A stretch of DNA of 64,000 bases from Salinimicrobium terrae DSM 17865 (GTDB lineage: Bacteria; Bacteroidota; Bacteroidia; Flavobacteriales; Flavobacteriaceae): NCBI RefSeq assembly GCF_000424665.1, contig NZ_AUKI01000002.1, positions 41,171-105,170 on the forward strand. The letters are read 5' to 3'. The notes below the pieces were generated by a model. It saw nothing but the letters and a program-made list of their open reading frames with translations, made no database searches and was not told where the DNA came from. Positions within the stretch are counted from its first letter, which is position 1. Every line of letters begins with the position of its first letter. This document shows, piece by piece, positions 8,040 to 17,346 of the stretch. The position numbers and the translations under genes were made by a program.

Positions 8040-8468
8040 TTACTCTATCACAAGAAGAACATCATTTTGAAGTACTGCATCTCCTTCTTTTACATTAATT
8101 TCTTTTATTACTCCCGCCTGATCTGCCAGCACATCATTTTCCATTTTCATTGCTTCCAGAATGAGCAGGGAGTCCCCTTTTGCTACCGTATCCCCCACTT
8201 TTACTTTCAATTTAAAGATACTACCAGGTAAAGGTGCCTCTACAGGAAAACCGCCTGTAGACTGCTTTTTGGTTATATGACCTTCTCCAGGCTTCCTTAC
8301 CACGCTTTCTCTAACCAGTTTGGGTGTTTTTACCGGCCTTTTCTTATCCTGGTGGACCTCTACTATATATTCAGTACCATTGACGTGAATGGTAGCGAGT
8401 TCATCCTCTATTTCTTTAATGTCTACGGAATATTTATTTCCGTTAATTGTAAAATCAAATTTTTTCAT
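8040..8468 (-). CDS. Biotin carboxyl carrier subunit of the decarboxylase
   Basis: This 142-residue protein carries the carboxyl group on biotin between the carboxyltransferase and the membrane pump. The C-terminal biotinyl domain has the biotinylation motif EAMKMEND (Lys near residue 109) and the PLPGSIFKLKVKVGDTV strand pattern. The N-terminal 50 residues (FTINGNKYSVDIKEIED) form a small beta domain that is typical of the decarboxylase and propionyl-CoA carboxylase carriers and unlike the AccB encoded at 62110. It sits 11 bp after the gamma subunit gene. It should be modified by a biotin ligase encoded elsewhere. Confidence 0.93.
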   Translation of the reverse strand: MKKFDFTINGNKYSVDIKEIEDELATIHVNGTEYIVEVHQDKKRPVKTPKLVRESVVRKPGEGHITKKQSTGGFPVEAPLPGSIFKLKVKVGDTVAKGDSLLILEAMKMENDVLADQAGVIKEINVKEGDAVLQNDVLLVIE

Positions 8469-8479
8469 GATAAAAAATT

Positions 8480-8851
8480 TTACCTGGGATTGTTGTTTAC
8501 TCCGTAAATTTTAGAACTCCAGGGAGAATAAGTACGGGCAACGCGTTTAATAGTTATTATTCCGCTTTCCTCGTCATGTTGCTCTTTGTAATAAAGAGTA
8601 ATAGCGAGACCTATAGCTGCACTAACCTCTCCTGAGATATATTTTTCCTGTTTGGTTTCTCCATTCTTCCTGGCAGCGGCTTTTGCCCTTACCTCTTTTA
8701 TCTTAGAACTTAATCCCAGATTTAAAACCTTGGGCATGCTCTGGAACAGGAACATGAGCAGGAGAAGAGCCAGGAACACTACCATATAACCTACTCCTGT
8801 AATGATCCATATCTCGGACCAGTCTATAAAAGACATTGAGTTTTCTTCCAT
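8480..8851 (-). CDS. Sodium-pumping decarboxylase gamma subunit (OadG-like)
   Basis: This is a 123-residue assembly subunit of the biotin-dependent sodium pump. One N-terminal transmembrane helix (ITGVGYMVVFLALLLLMFLF, residues about 17-36) is followed by a charged linker (KAAARKNGETKQEK) and a short C-terminal region. The second Met (MSFIDW...) may be the true start, removing five residues. OadG-type proteins are poorly conserved, so the call rests on the single-helix layout and on the position between the alpha and carrier genes, with gaps of 10-11 bp on either side. It is longer than classic OadG (about 80 residues) because of the C-terminal part, as is common in Bacteroidota. Confidence 0.85.
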   Translation of the reverse strand: MEENSMSFIDWSEIWIITGVGYMVVFLALLLLMFLFQSMPKVLNLGLSSKIKEVRAKAAARKNGETKQEKYISGEVSAAIGLAITLYYKEQHDEESGIITIKRVARTYSPWSSKIYGVNNNPR

Positions 8852-8861
8852 AATGAGTAAA

Positions 8862-10421
8862 TTAAAGCGGGATGTTATTGTGTTTTTTAGGAGGATTGGT
8901 CACCTTCTTCGTCTGCAGCGTTTGCAAGCCTCTAATGATCCTAAAACGTGTATTTTTTGGTTCTATCACATCATCAATATATCCATAGGCAGCTGCTTGA
9001 TATGGATTCGCGAATTTCTGCTGATATTCCTGTTCTTTTTCCAACTTGTATTTCGCTTTCTCTTCGGGGTCTGTGATCTCACTCATAGCTCTTCCTTCCA
9101 ATACCTCAATGGCTCCTGAAGCACCCATTACCGCAATTTCTGCAGATGGCCAGGCGTAATTAAGATCCCCACGCAGCTGTTTACAGCTCATTACGTCATG
9201 GGCCCCTCCATATGATTTCCTTAAGGTAATTGTAATCTTAGGTACGGTTGCCTCTCCATAAGCGAACATTAATTTTGCCCCATGAATAATAATTCCGGCG
9301 TACTCCTGTCCACTTCCCGGCAGGAAGCCAGGAACATCGACAAAAGTGAGGATAGGAATATTAAAAGCATCACAGAATCTTACAAACCTGGCAGCTTTTC
9401 GGGAAGCATCACTGTCGAGGACTCCCGCAAGGAAATTTGGTTGATTTGCCACAATACCAACAGATTCCCCGTTCATCCTCCCAAAACCTACAATAATATT
9501 CTTCGCATAGTTTCTATGTACCTCCAGGAATTCCCCTTCATCTACAATACTGTAGATCACCTCCTGCATATCATAAGGTTGGTTTGGGTTATCGGGAATT
9601 ATGGTGTTGAGAAAATCATCCCGCCGGTCAATAGGATCATGCGTGCTGAAGATTGGTGCTTCTTCCAGGTTATTCTGTGGAAGGTAGGAGAGCAACTTTC
9701 TTATAAGTAATAATCCGTTTTCTTCGCTGGAGACCTTAAAGTGCGATACTCCCGATTTCGAGGCGTGAATATTGGCCCCACCAAGATTTTCAACAGAAAT
9801 ATCTTCCCCGGTCACGGTTTTAACAACCTTAGGTCCTGTAACGAACATATAGCTGTTCTCTTCGGTCATCATTACAAAATCTGTAAGAGCCGGAGAATAC
9901 ACTGCTCCGCCGGCACAGGGCCCAAAAATGGCAGATATCTGCGGAATTACCCCCGAAGCAAGGATGTTGCGTTCAAAGATTTCAGCATATCCTGCCAGGG
10001 AAGTCACCCCTTCCTGGATTCGGGCACCACCACTGTCGTTAATACCTATTACAGGGGCTCCCGCTTTCATGGCCATATCCATTACTTTGCATATCTTTTG
10101 TGCAAAGGTTTCAGAAAGGGAACCACCAAATACAGTGAAATCCTGGGAAAATACATAGACAACTCTCCCGTCTATTGTACCGTGGCCGGTAACCACCCCA
10201 TCTCCCAGCACCTTACTGTTTTCCATACCAAAGTTGGTACACCTGTGGGTGACAAACATGTCGAACTCTTCAAAGCTGCCGTCATCTAAAAGGATGTCTA
10301 TGCGTTCCCTTGCGGTTAATTTCCCTTTCTCATGCTGGGCATCAATCCGTTTTTGCCCACCACCTAAACGGGCTGTTTCCCGTTTTTGGATCAATTCATT
10401 TACTTTATCCTGGCTTGTCAT
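8862..10421 (-). CDS. mmdA: Methylmalonyl-CoA decarboxylase alpha / acyl-CoA carboxylase beta (carboxyltransferase)
   Basis: This 519-residue biotin-dependent carboxyltransferase moves a carboxyl group between acyl-CoA and biotin. Both crotonase-fold halves are visible: the N half with [17 protein letters not shown] and the oxyanion [14 protein letters not shown], and the C half with [19 protein letters not shown] and the [10 protein letters not shown] loop. The length and motifs fit propionyl/methylmalonyl-CoA enzymes (MmdA/PccB). A tight operon with the epimerase (11 bp upstream) and with gamma, carrier and membrane subunits downstream makes the sodium-pumping methylmalonyl-CoA decarboxylase the best reading. 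No biotin carboxylase gene is in this operon, which fits a decarboxylase. The accC at 60723 could in principle supply one. Confidence 0.92.
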   Translation of the reverse strand: MTSQDKVNELIQKRETARLGGGQKRIDAQHEKGKLTARERIDILLDDGSFEEFDMFVTHRCTNFGMENSKVLGDGVVTGHGTIDGRVVYVFSQDFTVFGGSLSETFAQKICKVMDMAMKAGAPVIGINDSGGARIQEGVTSLAGYAEIFERNILASGVIPQISAIFGPCAGGAVYSPALTDFVMMTEENSYMFVTGPKVVKTVTGEDISVENLGGANIHASKSGVSHFKVSSEENGLLLIRKLLSYLPQNNLEEAPIFSTHDPIDRRDDFLNTIIPDNPNQPYDMQEVIYSIVDEGEFLEVHRNYAKNIIVGFGRMNGESVGIVANQPNFLAGVLDSDASRKAARFVRFCDAFNIPILTFVDVPGFLPGSGQEYAGIIIHGAKLMFAYGEATVPKITITLRKSYGGAHDVMSCKQLRGDLNYAWPSAEIAVMGASGAIEVLEGRAMSEITDPEEKAKYKLEKEQEYQQKFANPYQAAAYGYIDDVIEPKNTRFRIIRGLQTLQTKKVTNPPKKHNNIPL

Positions 10422-10432
10422 ATTCTTTCAGA

Positions 10433-10843
10433 TTATTTTTCCGGTTTTTCGCAAAGTTCTGTCAAGACACCAAAAGTGGATTTTGGGTGGAGAAAGGCAA
10501 TATTTAAACCTTCTGCTCCTTTTCTTGGAGTTTTGTCAATTAATTGTACATCTTTTTGTTCCAGCTCTTTCAACCGGGTTGAGAGATCCTTCACTGCAAA
10601 AGCTATATGGTGAACGCCCTGACCTTTCTTTTCTATAAATTTTCCTATTGGGCCATCTGGAGCTGTAGATTCCAACAATTCGATCTTTGTTTGCCCTATT
10701 TTGAAAAAGGCCGTTTTAACTTTCTGGTCCCTGACTTCTTCTACAGAGTAACATTTTAATCCAAAGGTTTTTTCATAAAAGGGAATTGCCTCTTCAAGAC
10801 TTTCAACAGCAATACCTATATGTTCTATGTGCGTTGGTTCCAT
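10433..10843 (-). CDS. mce: Methylmalonyl-CoA epimerase
   Basis: This protein interconverts (R)- and (S)-methylmalonyl-CoA, linking the mutase to the decarboxylase. It has 136 residues, the family size, and two VOC-fold repeats. Metal ligands are recognisable: His in EHIGIAVESLEEAI (residue 8), Gln/Glu in the IELLEST segment, His in GQGVHHIAFAVKDL (about 80) and a Glu in the final strand (GVLTELCEKPEK). It is the first gene of the five-gene minus-strand operon and lies divergent from the mutase genes across an 864-bp gap, so both halves of the pathway start from the same region. Confidence 0.95.
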   Translation of the reverse strand: MEPTHIEHIGIAVESLEEAIPFYEKTFGLKCYSVEEVRDQKVKTAFFKIGQTKIELLESTAPDGPIGKFIEKKGQGVHHIAFAVKDLSTRLKELEQKDVQLIDKTPRKGAEGLNIAFLHPKSTFGVLTELCEKPEK

Positions 10844-10879
10844 GATTTATATAGTTTTTAGTTCACTTCAGTTTAGAGC

Positions 10880-10904
10880 AAAAAAAAATCGCACAAGGCG
10901 ATTT
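10880..10904 (-). terminator. Minus-strand intrinsic terminator upstream of mce
   Basis: On the minus strand AAATCGC-CTTGT-GCGATTT is followed by a run of nine T. It lies 36 bp before the mce start codon, so a separate minus-strand transcript must end here. Alternatively it attenuates a longer mce leader. Confidence 0.7.
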
Positions 10905-11120
10905 CTAATTTTTACCGGTAATATTATTTATCCCTTCTCCTTCAGGAAGAGATAAAATGATGTCAAAATCTGTATTCCAGGGTAAAATTGGAGGTAAGGC
11001 AATTCTTAAATTTCGGTAAGAAAAGCACAACTTAAACCAGTGGAAAATTTTACTTAAAACACGTATCATTTTGATACATTTAATTGCTCTATAAAGGTAA
11101 CGAAACTTTAACTTTCCCAC
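10905..11120 (-). CDS. Doubtful small ORF ending directly at a terminator
   Basis: This 71-codon frame is rich in basic and aromatic residues (KLKFRYLYRAIKCIKMIRVL...) and ends with FDIILSLPEGEGINNITGKN. I recognise no family. Its only support is that the stop codon abuts the minus-strand intrinsic terminator at 10880-10904. It could be a small gene, a leader transcript, or chance. Confidence 0.2.
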   Translation of the reverse strand: MGKLKFRYLYRAIKCIKMIRVLSKIFHWFKLCFSYRNLRIALPPILPWNTDFDIILSLPEGEGINNITGKN

Positions 11121-11707
11121 TTAATAAAATCAGGGTAAATTTTTATAATTTAACGCAATCGTTGTAGTAATAGCAAGGGCTACCAAAGGGTCCGAATTAA
11201 AAATTATACTGTAAAGGTCGGTCAAAACTTTCTCTTAAAGAATGATTAAAATCATGACGATTTTATCTCCATTTCACAAAACTTCTGAGTAAATTTACTG
11301 GTGAGATTTTAGCCGGTCCTTTGAAAGAAAAAAAGACTACCGCAAAGGGTATTATTTAATTTCTGGTAGTTTAAAATTAGAAGGCTTTTAAGCGGGGGAA
11401 AACACTTTCTCTTCTTTTTTTCACAAATCCACTTTCAAAACAGCCGGGAGATTCTTTTCACTTAAGATTTAGGTTGTGAACTTCTTGTTCCATTTCAGCA
11501 GAGATCAAAAGCAGGCTACATTAAAATATAGCCAGGGCCAACTTTTGAAGATATTAAAATTTCAAAAGGAGTTGCTGGACCACTTAAGATTCAATACCAC
11601 TTTTAATAACAAAGACTTTTTAAAACATCCCATAAGGGATATTTACAAAACAAATTGCGAGACAATCCCGTAATCTCACACGCAGCAATGCAATTACTTT
11701 CATTAAA
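11121..11707. other. Divergent regulatory region between mce and mutase genes
   Basis: This is about 590 bp without a credible gene. A 65-codon plus-strand frame at 11476-11673 has no family features. An imperfect hairpin (ACTACC at 11336, GGTAGT at 11365) is present. I looked for the conserved boxes of a cobalamin riboswitch, which would make sense ahead of a B12-dependent mutase, and did not find them. Confidence 0.35.
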
Positions 11708-13108
11708 ATGAAAACAATGAAGGAACCATTATTTAAAGAATTTCCGGAAGTTTCAACAGAACAATGGAAACAACAAATCGAGCGCGACCTTAAAGGTGCC
11801 GATTATGAAGAGAATTTAATTTTCAGGTCCCTGGACGGGATCGATGTCCAACCTCTTTATACTTCCCAAGAAGTAAAAGCAAATATTGAATTACCTCCAC
11901 CAAAACAGTGGAAGATCTCTGAAAGAATAGTTGTCGAATCTGCTTCACAGGGAAATCAATCTGCAAATCAAGCTCTTGAAAAAGGAGCAGAAAGTCTCTG
12001 GTTCATCCTTTCCTCAGAAAACATTGATCCAAATGCCCTTTTTGAAGGGATAGATCTTCAGAAAATTCCTGTCTATATCAAGTTGAAATTTCTTTCTGAA
12101 GATTATGTGCAAACACTAAGGGCTGTCTTACCAAATAAATCTTCGGTTTACCTTCAGGTAGATCCAATAGCACATCTAGTCGAAACCGGAAACTGGTTTT
12201 TTGACCAAAAAAAGGATATTCAGGTTTTAAAATCTTTAAAGTATGCTTCAGGATTCACCTCTGTTATAAGTGTAGATTCGGCAATTTACCAGAATGCAGG
12301 AGCTAACATTCCGCAGCAACTTGCCTTTGCACTAGCGCATCTCAATGAATATTTAAATCTACTGTCTCAAAAAGGGCATATTTCAGAGAAATTTGAGCCA
12401 CAATTCATAATGGCCGTAGGGAGCAATTATTTCTTTGAAATAGCAAAAATTCGAGCTCTTCGACAGCTTTACGCCAGCCTTGCCGCAGAATACGGTCTTT
12501 CCGAAACCTGCTTTATCCTCGCACAGCCTACAAAAAGAGATAAGACCTTATATGATTATAATGTAAATCTTTTACGTACCACAACCCAATGTATGAGTGC
12601 TGTTCTTGGAGGCGCAAATGCTGTGAACAATTTGCCGTATGATGAGCTTTTCCATAAGAACAGTGATTTGGGGAATCGTATTGCACGCAACCAACTCCTT
12701 GTAATGAAACACGAGGCATATTTTGATAAAATAGCAAATCCTGCAGATGGGGTTTATTATATTGAGAGCCTTACTTCCCAGTTTGCAAGTGCAGCATTTG
12801 AGATCTTTCAAAAAATTGAAAAAGAAGGAGGTTACCTTAATATGTTGTTGGAAGGAAAAATTCAAAAAATGATCAACCAGAGTGCAGAGAAAGAACAGGC
12901 GCTTTTTGACAAAGGAGAATTGATCCTAATTGGCACTAATAAGTTTGCGAATCCACAGGACCAAATGAAAAATGACCTGGAATTGGATCCTTTTAAAAAG
13001 ATCACTGCTGAAGAAACTATAATAGAACCTGTTTTTCCTGTTCGACTAAGCGAAAAAGTCGAAAAAGAAAGGTTACAGAAGGAACAGGAAGCACAAACTG
13101 AAAGCTAA
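11708..13108 (+). CDS. mutA: Methylmalonyl-CoA mutase small (non-catalytic) subunit, short form
   Basis: This is a TIM-barrel partner of the catalytic mutase subunit. The 466 residues match the barrel region of MutB (compare [19 protein letters not shown] with the MutB segment [18 protein letters not shown], and [21 protein letters not shown] with the [22 protein letters not shown] segment). They lack the catalytic MutB substrate motifs. The usual small subunit of about 620 residues ends in a degenerate B12-binding domain. Here the protein ends after the barrel with a charged tail ([15 protein letters not shown]), so that domain is absent. It is followed 4 bp later by mutB. ATG at 11717 is an alternative start. 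Confidence 0.9.
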   Translation: MKTMKEPLFKEFPEVSTEQWKQQIERDLKGADYEENLIFRSLDGIDVQPLYTSQEVKANIELPPPKQWKISERIVVESASQGNQSANQALEKGAESLWFILSSENIDPNALFEGIDLQKIPVYIKLKFLSEDYVQTLRAVLPNKSSVYLQVDPIAHLVETGNWFFDQKKDIQVLKSLKYASGFTSVISVDSAIYQNAGANIPQQLAFALAHLNEYLNLLSQKGHISEKFEPQFIMAVGSNYFFEIAKIRALRQLYASLAAEYGLSETCFILAQPTKRDKTLYDYNVNLLRTTTQCMSAVLGGANAVNNLPYDELFHKNSDLGNRIARNQLLVMKHEAYFDKIANPADGVYYIESLTSQFASAAFEIFQKIEKEGGYLNMLLEGKIQKMINQSAEKEQALFDKGELILIGTNKFANPQDQMKNDLELDPFKKITAEETIIEPVFPVRLSEKVEKERLQKEQEAQTES

Positions 13109-13112
13109 AACT

Positions 13113-15245
13113 ATGGAACGAAAATCTCTTCAAAATATGACACTTTTGGAGCCTCAAACAGCGAGTGATGTTGCTGTGGCTCCAAATCCAGACAGAGAAT
13201 TTAAAAACGAGGTTGACGCCAGGAAATTTTATTCTGAAAAAAATCTTGAAAATCTCGAACACCTGAAGTTCTCTGCCGGAATCCCGCCTTTTCTAAGAGG
13301 TCCTTACAGCACCATGTACGTGATTAGGCCATGGACCATTCGGCAATACGCCGGATTCTCCACTGCCGAAGAAAGTAACGCCTTTTACCGCCGGAATCTT
13401 GCCGCGGGTCAAAAAGGACTTTCTGTTGCCTTTGATCTTCCCACCCACCGCGGATACGACAGTGACCACCCACGAGTAGTGGGAGACGTTGGAAAAGCCG
13501 GAGTGGCCATAGATTCTGTGGAAGACATGAAGATCCTCTTCGACCAGATCCCGCTGGACCAGATGTCGGTTTCCATGACCATGAACGGGGCGGTACTTCC
13601 CATTCTCGCCTTTTACATCGTGGCTGCCGAAGAACAGGGCGTAAAACCCGAACTACTTTCGGGAACCATTCAAAATGACATTTTAAAGGAGTTTATGGTG
13701 AGGAATACCTACATCTATCCTCCTACTCCGTCGATGAAGATCATTTCAGATATTTTTGAGTACACCTCTAAGAATATGCCACGGTTTAACAGCATAAGTA
13801 TCTCGGGATATCACATGCAGGAGGCCGGTGCGACAAGTGAGATCGAACTCGCCTATACCCTGGCCGACGGACTCGAATATATCCGGAAAGGTCTCGAAGC
13901 AGGGATGGATATTGATAGTTTTGCTCCCCGACTTTCCTTCTTCTGGGCCATAGGTATGGATCATTTCACCGAGATCGCAAAAATGAGGGCTGCCAGAATG
14001 CTTTGGGCAAAACTGGTTAAGCAGTTCAATCCTAAGAATGAAAAATCCCTTGCCCTGAGAACCCATAGCCAGACCAGCGGCTGGAGTTTAACAGAACAGG
14101 ATCCTTTTAACAATGTAGCCCGTACCTCCATAGAGGCTGCGGCAGCTGCTTTTGGAGGTACGCAAAGTCTGCACACCAATGCGCTGGATGAGGCTATTGC
14201 CCTGCCAACAGATTTTTCGGCAAGAATCGCAAGAAATACGCAGCTGCACCTGCAACAGGAGACCCAGATCACAAAAACTGTTGATCCATGGGCAGGAAGT
14301 TATTATGTAGAAGCTCTCACAGATGAAATTGCCCATAAAGCATGGGACCTCATCATGGAAGTGGAAGAGCTGGGCGGCATGACAAAAGCCATTGAAGCAG
14401 GAATTCCGAAACTCCGCATAGAAGAGGCTGCAGCCATCAAACAAGCCAGGATCGACAGTTCCCAGGACATCATTGTGGGAGTAAATAAGTACCGCAGAGA
14501 AAAAGAAGATCCTATTGTCACCCTGGAGGTAGATAACCAGAATGTGCGCAGGCAACAGGTAGAACGCTTAAAACAGCTTAGGGAAGAGAGAAATAGCGAG
14601 GAAGTGAAGCTGGCTCTGCAAAAACTCACCGAAGCAGCAAAATCTGAAAAAGAGAACCTGTTGGCTTTGGCTGTAGATGCTTCCCGCAAGCGTGCTACTC
14701 TTGGGGAGATAAGTGATGCCCTGGAAGAAGTTTACGGCAGGTATAAAGCACAAATTAAATCCTTTAGCGGCGTGTATTCAAAAGAGATAAAAGATGACTC
14801 TGCCTTTAAAAAGGCAAGGGAAATGGCAAATCAATTTGCCGAACAGGAAGGAAGACGACCAAGGATCATGATAGCCAAAATGGGTCAGGATGGCCATGAC
14901 CGTGGTGCTAAAGTAGTATCCACAGGCTATGCCGATGTTGGTTTTGATGTGGATATAGGTCCGTTATTCCAAACCCCAGCAGAAGCTGCAAAACAAGCGG
15001 TGGAGAATGATGTACATATCCTGGGAGTTTCTTCCCTGGCTGCAGGGCACAAGACCCTGGTGCCACAGGTGATTGAGGAGCTGAAGAAATATGGCCGGGA
15101 AGATATAATGGTCATTGTGGGCGGAGTGATCCCTTCACAGGACTACCAGTTCCTGTTCGATGCGGGTGCCGTGGCAGTGTTTGGTCCGGGAACAAAGATC
15201 AGCGAGGCAGCAATTAAACTGCTGGAGATCCTTATTGACGAATAG
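13113..15245 (+). CDS. mutB: Methylmalonyl-CoA mutase large (catalytic) subunit
   Basis: MutB is an adenosylcobalamin enzyme that interconverts succinyl-CoA and methylmalonyl-CoA. The 710 residues are the expected length. The substrate-binding segment includes [20 protein letters not shown] with the catalytic Tyr and [20 protein letters not shown]. The C-terminal cobalamin domain has the DxHxxG base-off ligand motif in [13 protein letters not shown] (about residue 596), followed by [25 protein letters not shown] and GGVIPSQDY. It is probably cotranscribed with mutA, 4 bp upstream. The GTPase chaperone (MeaB/ArgK) that often follows mutB is not in the window. Confidence 0.97.
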   Translation: MERKSLQNMTLLEPQTASDVAVAPNPDREFKNEVDARKFYSEKNLENLEHLKFSAGIPPFLRGPYSTMYVIRPWTIRQYAGFSTAEESNAFYRRNLAAGQKGLSVAFDLPTHRGYDSDHPRVVGDVGKAGVAIDSVEDMKILFDQIPLDQMSVSMTMNGAVLPILAFYIVAAEEQGVKPELLSGTIQNDILKEFMVRNTYIYPPTPSMKIISDIFEYTSKNMPRFNSISISGYHMQEAGATSEIELAYTLADGLEYIRKGLEAGMDIDSFAPRLSFFWAIGMDHFTEIAKMRAARMLWAKLVKQFNPKNEKSLALRTHSQTSGWSLTEQDPFNNVARTSIEAAAAAFGGTQSLHTNALDEAIALPTDFSARIARNTQLHLQQETQITKTVDPWAGSYYVEALTDEIAHKAWDLIMEVEELGGMTKAIEAGIPKLRIEEAAAIKQARIDSSQDIIVGVNKYRREKEDPIVTLEVDNQNVRRQQVERLKQLREERNSEEVKLALQKLTEAAKSEKENLLALAVDASRKRATLGEISDALEEVYGRYKAQIKSFSGVYSKEIKDDSAFKKAREMANQFAEQEGRRPRIMIAKMGQDGHDRGAKVVSTGYADVGFDVDIGPLFQTPAEAAKQAVENDVHILGVSSLAAGHKTLVPQVIEELKKYGREDIMVIVGGVIPSQDYQFLFDAGAVAVFGPGTKISEAAIKLLEILIDE

Positions 15246-15282
15246 AATCCGGAGGTAAATACGAATTATTAAAATCAATATT

Positions 15283-16560
15283 ATGAGAAATTCTCTAAAC
15301 ATAGTTTCCCCTCAGGAAGCTGTATCTCACGTAAAATCGGGAGAAAGGGTGTTCCTGCAAGGTGCGGCAATGACTCCAAATAAATTAATTGAAACTTTAA
15401 CCGGGCGCTACAGCGAATTAAAGGATGTAGAGTTCATTCATATTCATACAGAAGGTCCTGCGCCATATACCCAACCCCCGTACAACCAATCTTTCAAAAC
15501 AAACAGTTGCTTTGTTGCGGGGAATGTGAGACAGGCTGTTAATTCCAGCATTGGAGCTTATATTCCAATATTCCTAAGTGAAATACACCTGTTGTTCAGA
15601 AGGAATATTTTACCTCTTGATGTGGCATTCATTCAGGTTTCCCCTCCAGATGAACACGGCTACTGCTCCTTAGGAGTCTCTGTGGATATCACTTTGCCTG
15701 CCGTGCAAACCGCAAAGAAAGTAATCGCTCAGGTGAATCCAAAGGTTCCCCGCACCCACGGCGATGGAATTATTCACGTGAGCCAGATTCATGCAGCCAT
15801 TGAGGTTGATCATCCAATCCATATCCATGACATCCCTCGACCTTCAGAAATTGAACAAAGAGTGGGAGAATATGTTGCCGGGCTGGTAGAAGACGGTGCT
15901 ACCCTGCAAATGGGAATAGGCGGGATTCCTAATGTAGTGCTTTCCAAACTAACCAATCATAAGCGCCTGGGAATTCATACCGAATTGTTCTCTGATGGCG
16001 TGCTTCCCCTGATTGAAAAAGGTATCATTACCGGAGAAGAAAAAAAGATCAAGACCGGAAAAATAGTGACCTGTTTTGCTGCCGGAAGTCAGAAATTATA
16101 TGATTTCATTGATGATAACCCCGTGGTGCATTTCAAAGAAGCCGCTTATACCAATGATTCGGCTCTTATTCGACAGAACCCAAAGGTTACAGCAATTAAC
16201 TCGGCGATCGAAATCGACTTAACAGGCCAGGTATGTGCAGATACCATTGGAAAATACCATTTTTCAGGAGTAGGCGGCCAAATGGATTTTATTCGTGGCG
16301 CCTCCCTTTCTCAAGGTGGGAAAGCCATTTTTGCTATGCCATCTGTAACGAATAAAGGAATTTCCAAGATCGTTCCCTCTCTTAAAGAAGGTGCCGGAGT
16401 TACTACTACCCGTGCCCACGTTCATTATGTAGCTACGGAATTTGGGGTGGTAAATCTCTACGGGAAGAACCTTAAACAGCGGGCAAAAGCACTTATTTCA
16501 ATCGCTCACCCAGATCACCGGGAAGCTCTTGAGAAGGCTTATTTTGAAATGGCATATTGA
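15283..16560 (+). CDS. Acetyl-CoA hydrolase/transferase family CoA-transferase
   Basis: This 425-residue class I CoA-transferase probably moves CoA between acids such as acetate, propionate and succinate. Visible features are the CoA-site glycine loop MGIGGIPNVVLSKL, the active-site Glu in LGIHTELFSDGVLPL (about residue 232), and the C-terminal GAGVTTTRAHVHYVATEFGVVNLYGKNLKQRA typical of the Cat1/Ach1 group. It lies 37 bp after mutB. In that position succinyl-CoA:acetate or propionyl-CoA:succinate transfer would complete the pathway, but the substrate pair is inferred, not seen. Simple hydrolysis is less likely, since the catalytic Glu of transferases is retained. Confidence 0.88.
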   Translation: MRNSLNIVSPQEAVSHVKSGERVFLQGAAMTPNKLIETLTGRYSELKDVEFIHIHTEGPAPYTQPPYNQSFKTNSCFVAGNVRQAVNSSIGAYIPIFLSEIHLLFRRNILPLDVAFIQVSPPDEHGYCSLGVSVDITLPAVQTAKKVIAQVNPKVPRTHGDGIIHVSQIHAAIEVDHPIHIHDIPRPSEIEQRVGEYVAGLVEDGATLQMGIGGIPNVVLSKLTNHKRLGIHTELFSDGVLPLIEKGIITGEEKKIKTGKIVTCFAAGSQKLYDFIDDNPVVHFKEAAYTNDSALIRQNPKVTAINSAIEIDLTGQVCADTIGKYHFSGVGGQMDFIRGASLSQGGKAIFAMPSVTNKGISKIVPSLKEGAGVTTTRAHVHYVATEFGVVNLYGKNLKQRAKALISIAHPDHREALEKAYFEMAY

Positions 16561-16596
16561 TCAACTGAAATTAAAATCGATAGGGAATCCATTTTT

Positions 16597-16633
16597 AGCA
16601 ACTACTTCAGATGTTTTTGCGGAAGTAGTTGCT
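16597..16633. repeat. 12-bp perfect inverted repeat between CoA-transferase and sdhC
   Basis: AGCAACTACTTC and GAAGTAGTTGCT are perfect complements, 13 nt apart. No T-run follows on either strand, so this is not a standard terminator. It sits in the 114-bp gap before sdhCAB. It may be an operator for a dimeric regulator or an RNA hairpin setting the ratio of upstream to downstream message. Confidence 0.55.
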
Positions 16634-16674
16634 CGATTAATCCTAGATTTTTAAACGTAATATTTTACTGAACC

Positions 16675-17346
16675 ATGATTTTTCTGAAAAATTCCATCAC
16701 CCGAAAAAACCTTATGGCTATTACGGGTCTGTTTTTATCTTTCTTTTTAATAATCCATTTGCTGGGGAATTTACAATTGTTATTGCCGGCGGAAGAAGCC
16801 CAACTCCAGTACAACTCCTACAGTCATTTCTTAGGAGGTAATATTCTGGTAAAGCTGGTGGCTTATGTTCTTTACCTTTGTATCATCCTTCACAGCCTGG
16901 ATGCAATTTATCTTGCTTATAGACGGAAAAAAGCGAATGGTGTTTCCTATTCCTATGACCGCCGTGGCAGGGCAAGTACCTGGTACTCCCGGAATATGAC
17001 AGCCCTGGGAATCATTATTTTTGTATTCCTGGTAATTCATTTTAAAGATTTCTGGTACCACTATAAATTCGGAGATCTTCCAACAGATGTAAATGGCAAC
17101 AAAGATCTTTATACACTGGTAGTGGTGGCTTTTGAGCAGTTGTGGTATGTTATATTATATATAATAGCGATTCTGGCCCTGGGATACCATCTTCTACACG
17201 GGGTTTTTAGTGCGCACAGGACTATTGGTCTTTACCATCCCATGTACAACAAGGTAATTCGGGTCCTTGGAGTTGTTTTCGCTGTAGCCATTACCATTGG
17301 TTATATCATAATTCCCCTCTTTCTATATATTAATTTTCAATCATGA
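16675..17346 (+). CDS. sdhC: Succinate dehydrogenase / fumarate reductase cytochrome b subunit
   Basis: This is the membrane anchor that carries quinone and haem b for the SDH/FRD complex. The 223 residues form about five transmembrane helices with conserved His in [47 protein letters not shown] and [17 protein letters not shown]. This is the single-subunit, di-haem, menaquinone-linked type B arrangement found in Bacteroidota and Bacillus. Type B complexes can work as fumarate reductases. It overlaps sdhA by 4 bp (ATGA), so the two are translationally coupled. Confidence 0.94.
   Translation: MIFLKNSITRKNLMAITGLFLSFFLIIHLLGNLQLLLPAEEAQLQYNSYSHFLGGNILVKLVAYVLYLCIILHSLDAIYLAYRRKKANGVSYSYDRRGRASTWYSRNMTALGIIIFVFLVIHFKDFWYHYKFGDLPTDVNGNKDLYTLVVVAFEQLWYVILYIIAILALGYHLLHGVFSAHRTIGLYHPMYNKVIRVLGVVFAVAITIGYIIIPLFLYINFQS

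Noticed and set aside
11476..11673. 65-codon plus-strand frame ahead of mutA
   Set aside because: No family features, no clear promoter, and composition like the surrounding AT-rich spacer.
11121..11707. Cobalamin riboswitch ahead of the B12-dependent mutase
   Set aside because: The conserved B12-box type sequence could not be found by eye; a covariance search would be needed to exclude a divergent one.
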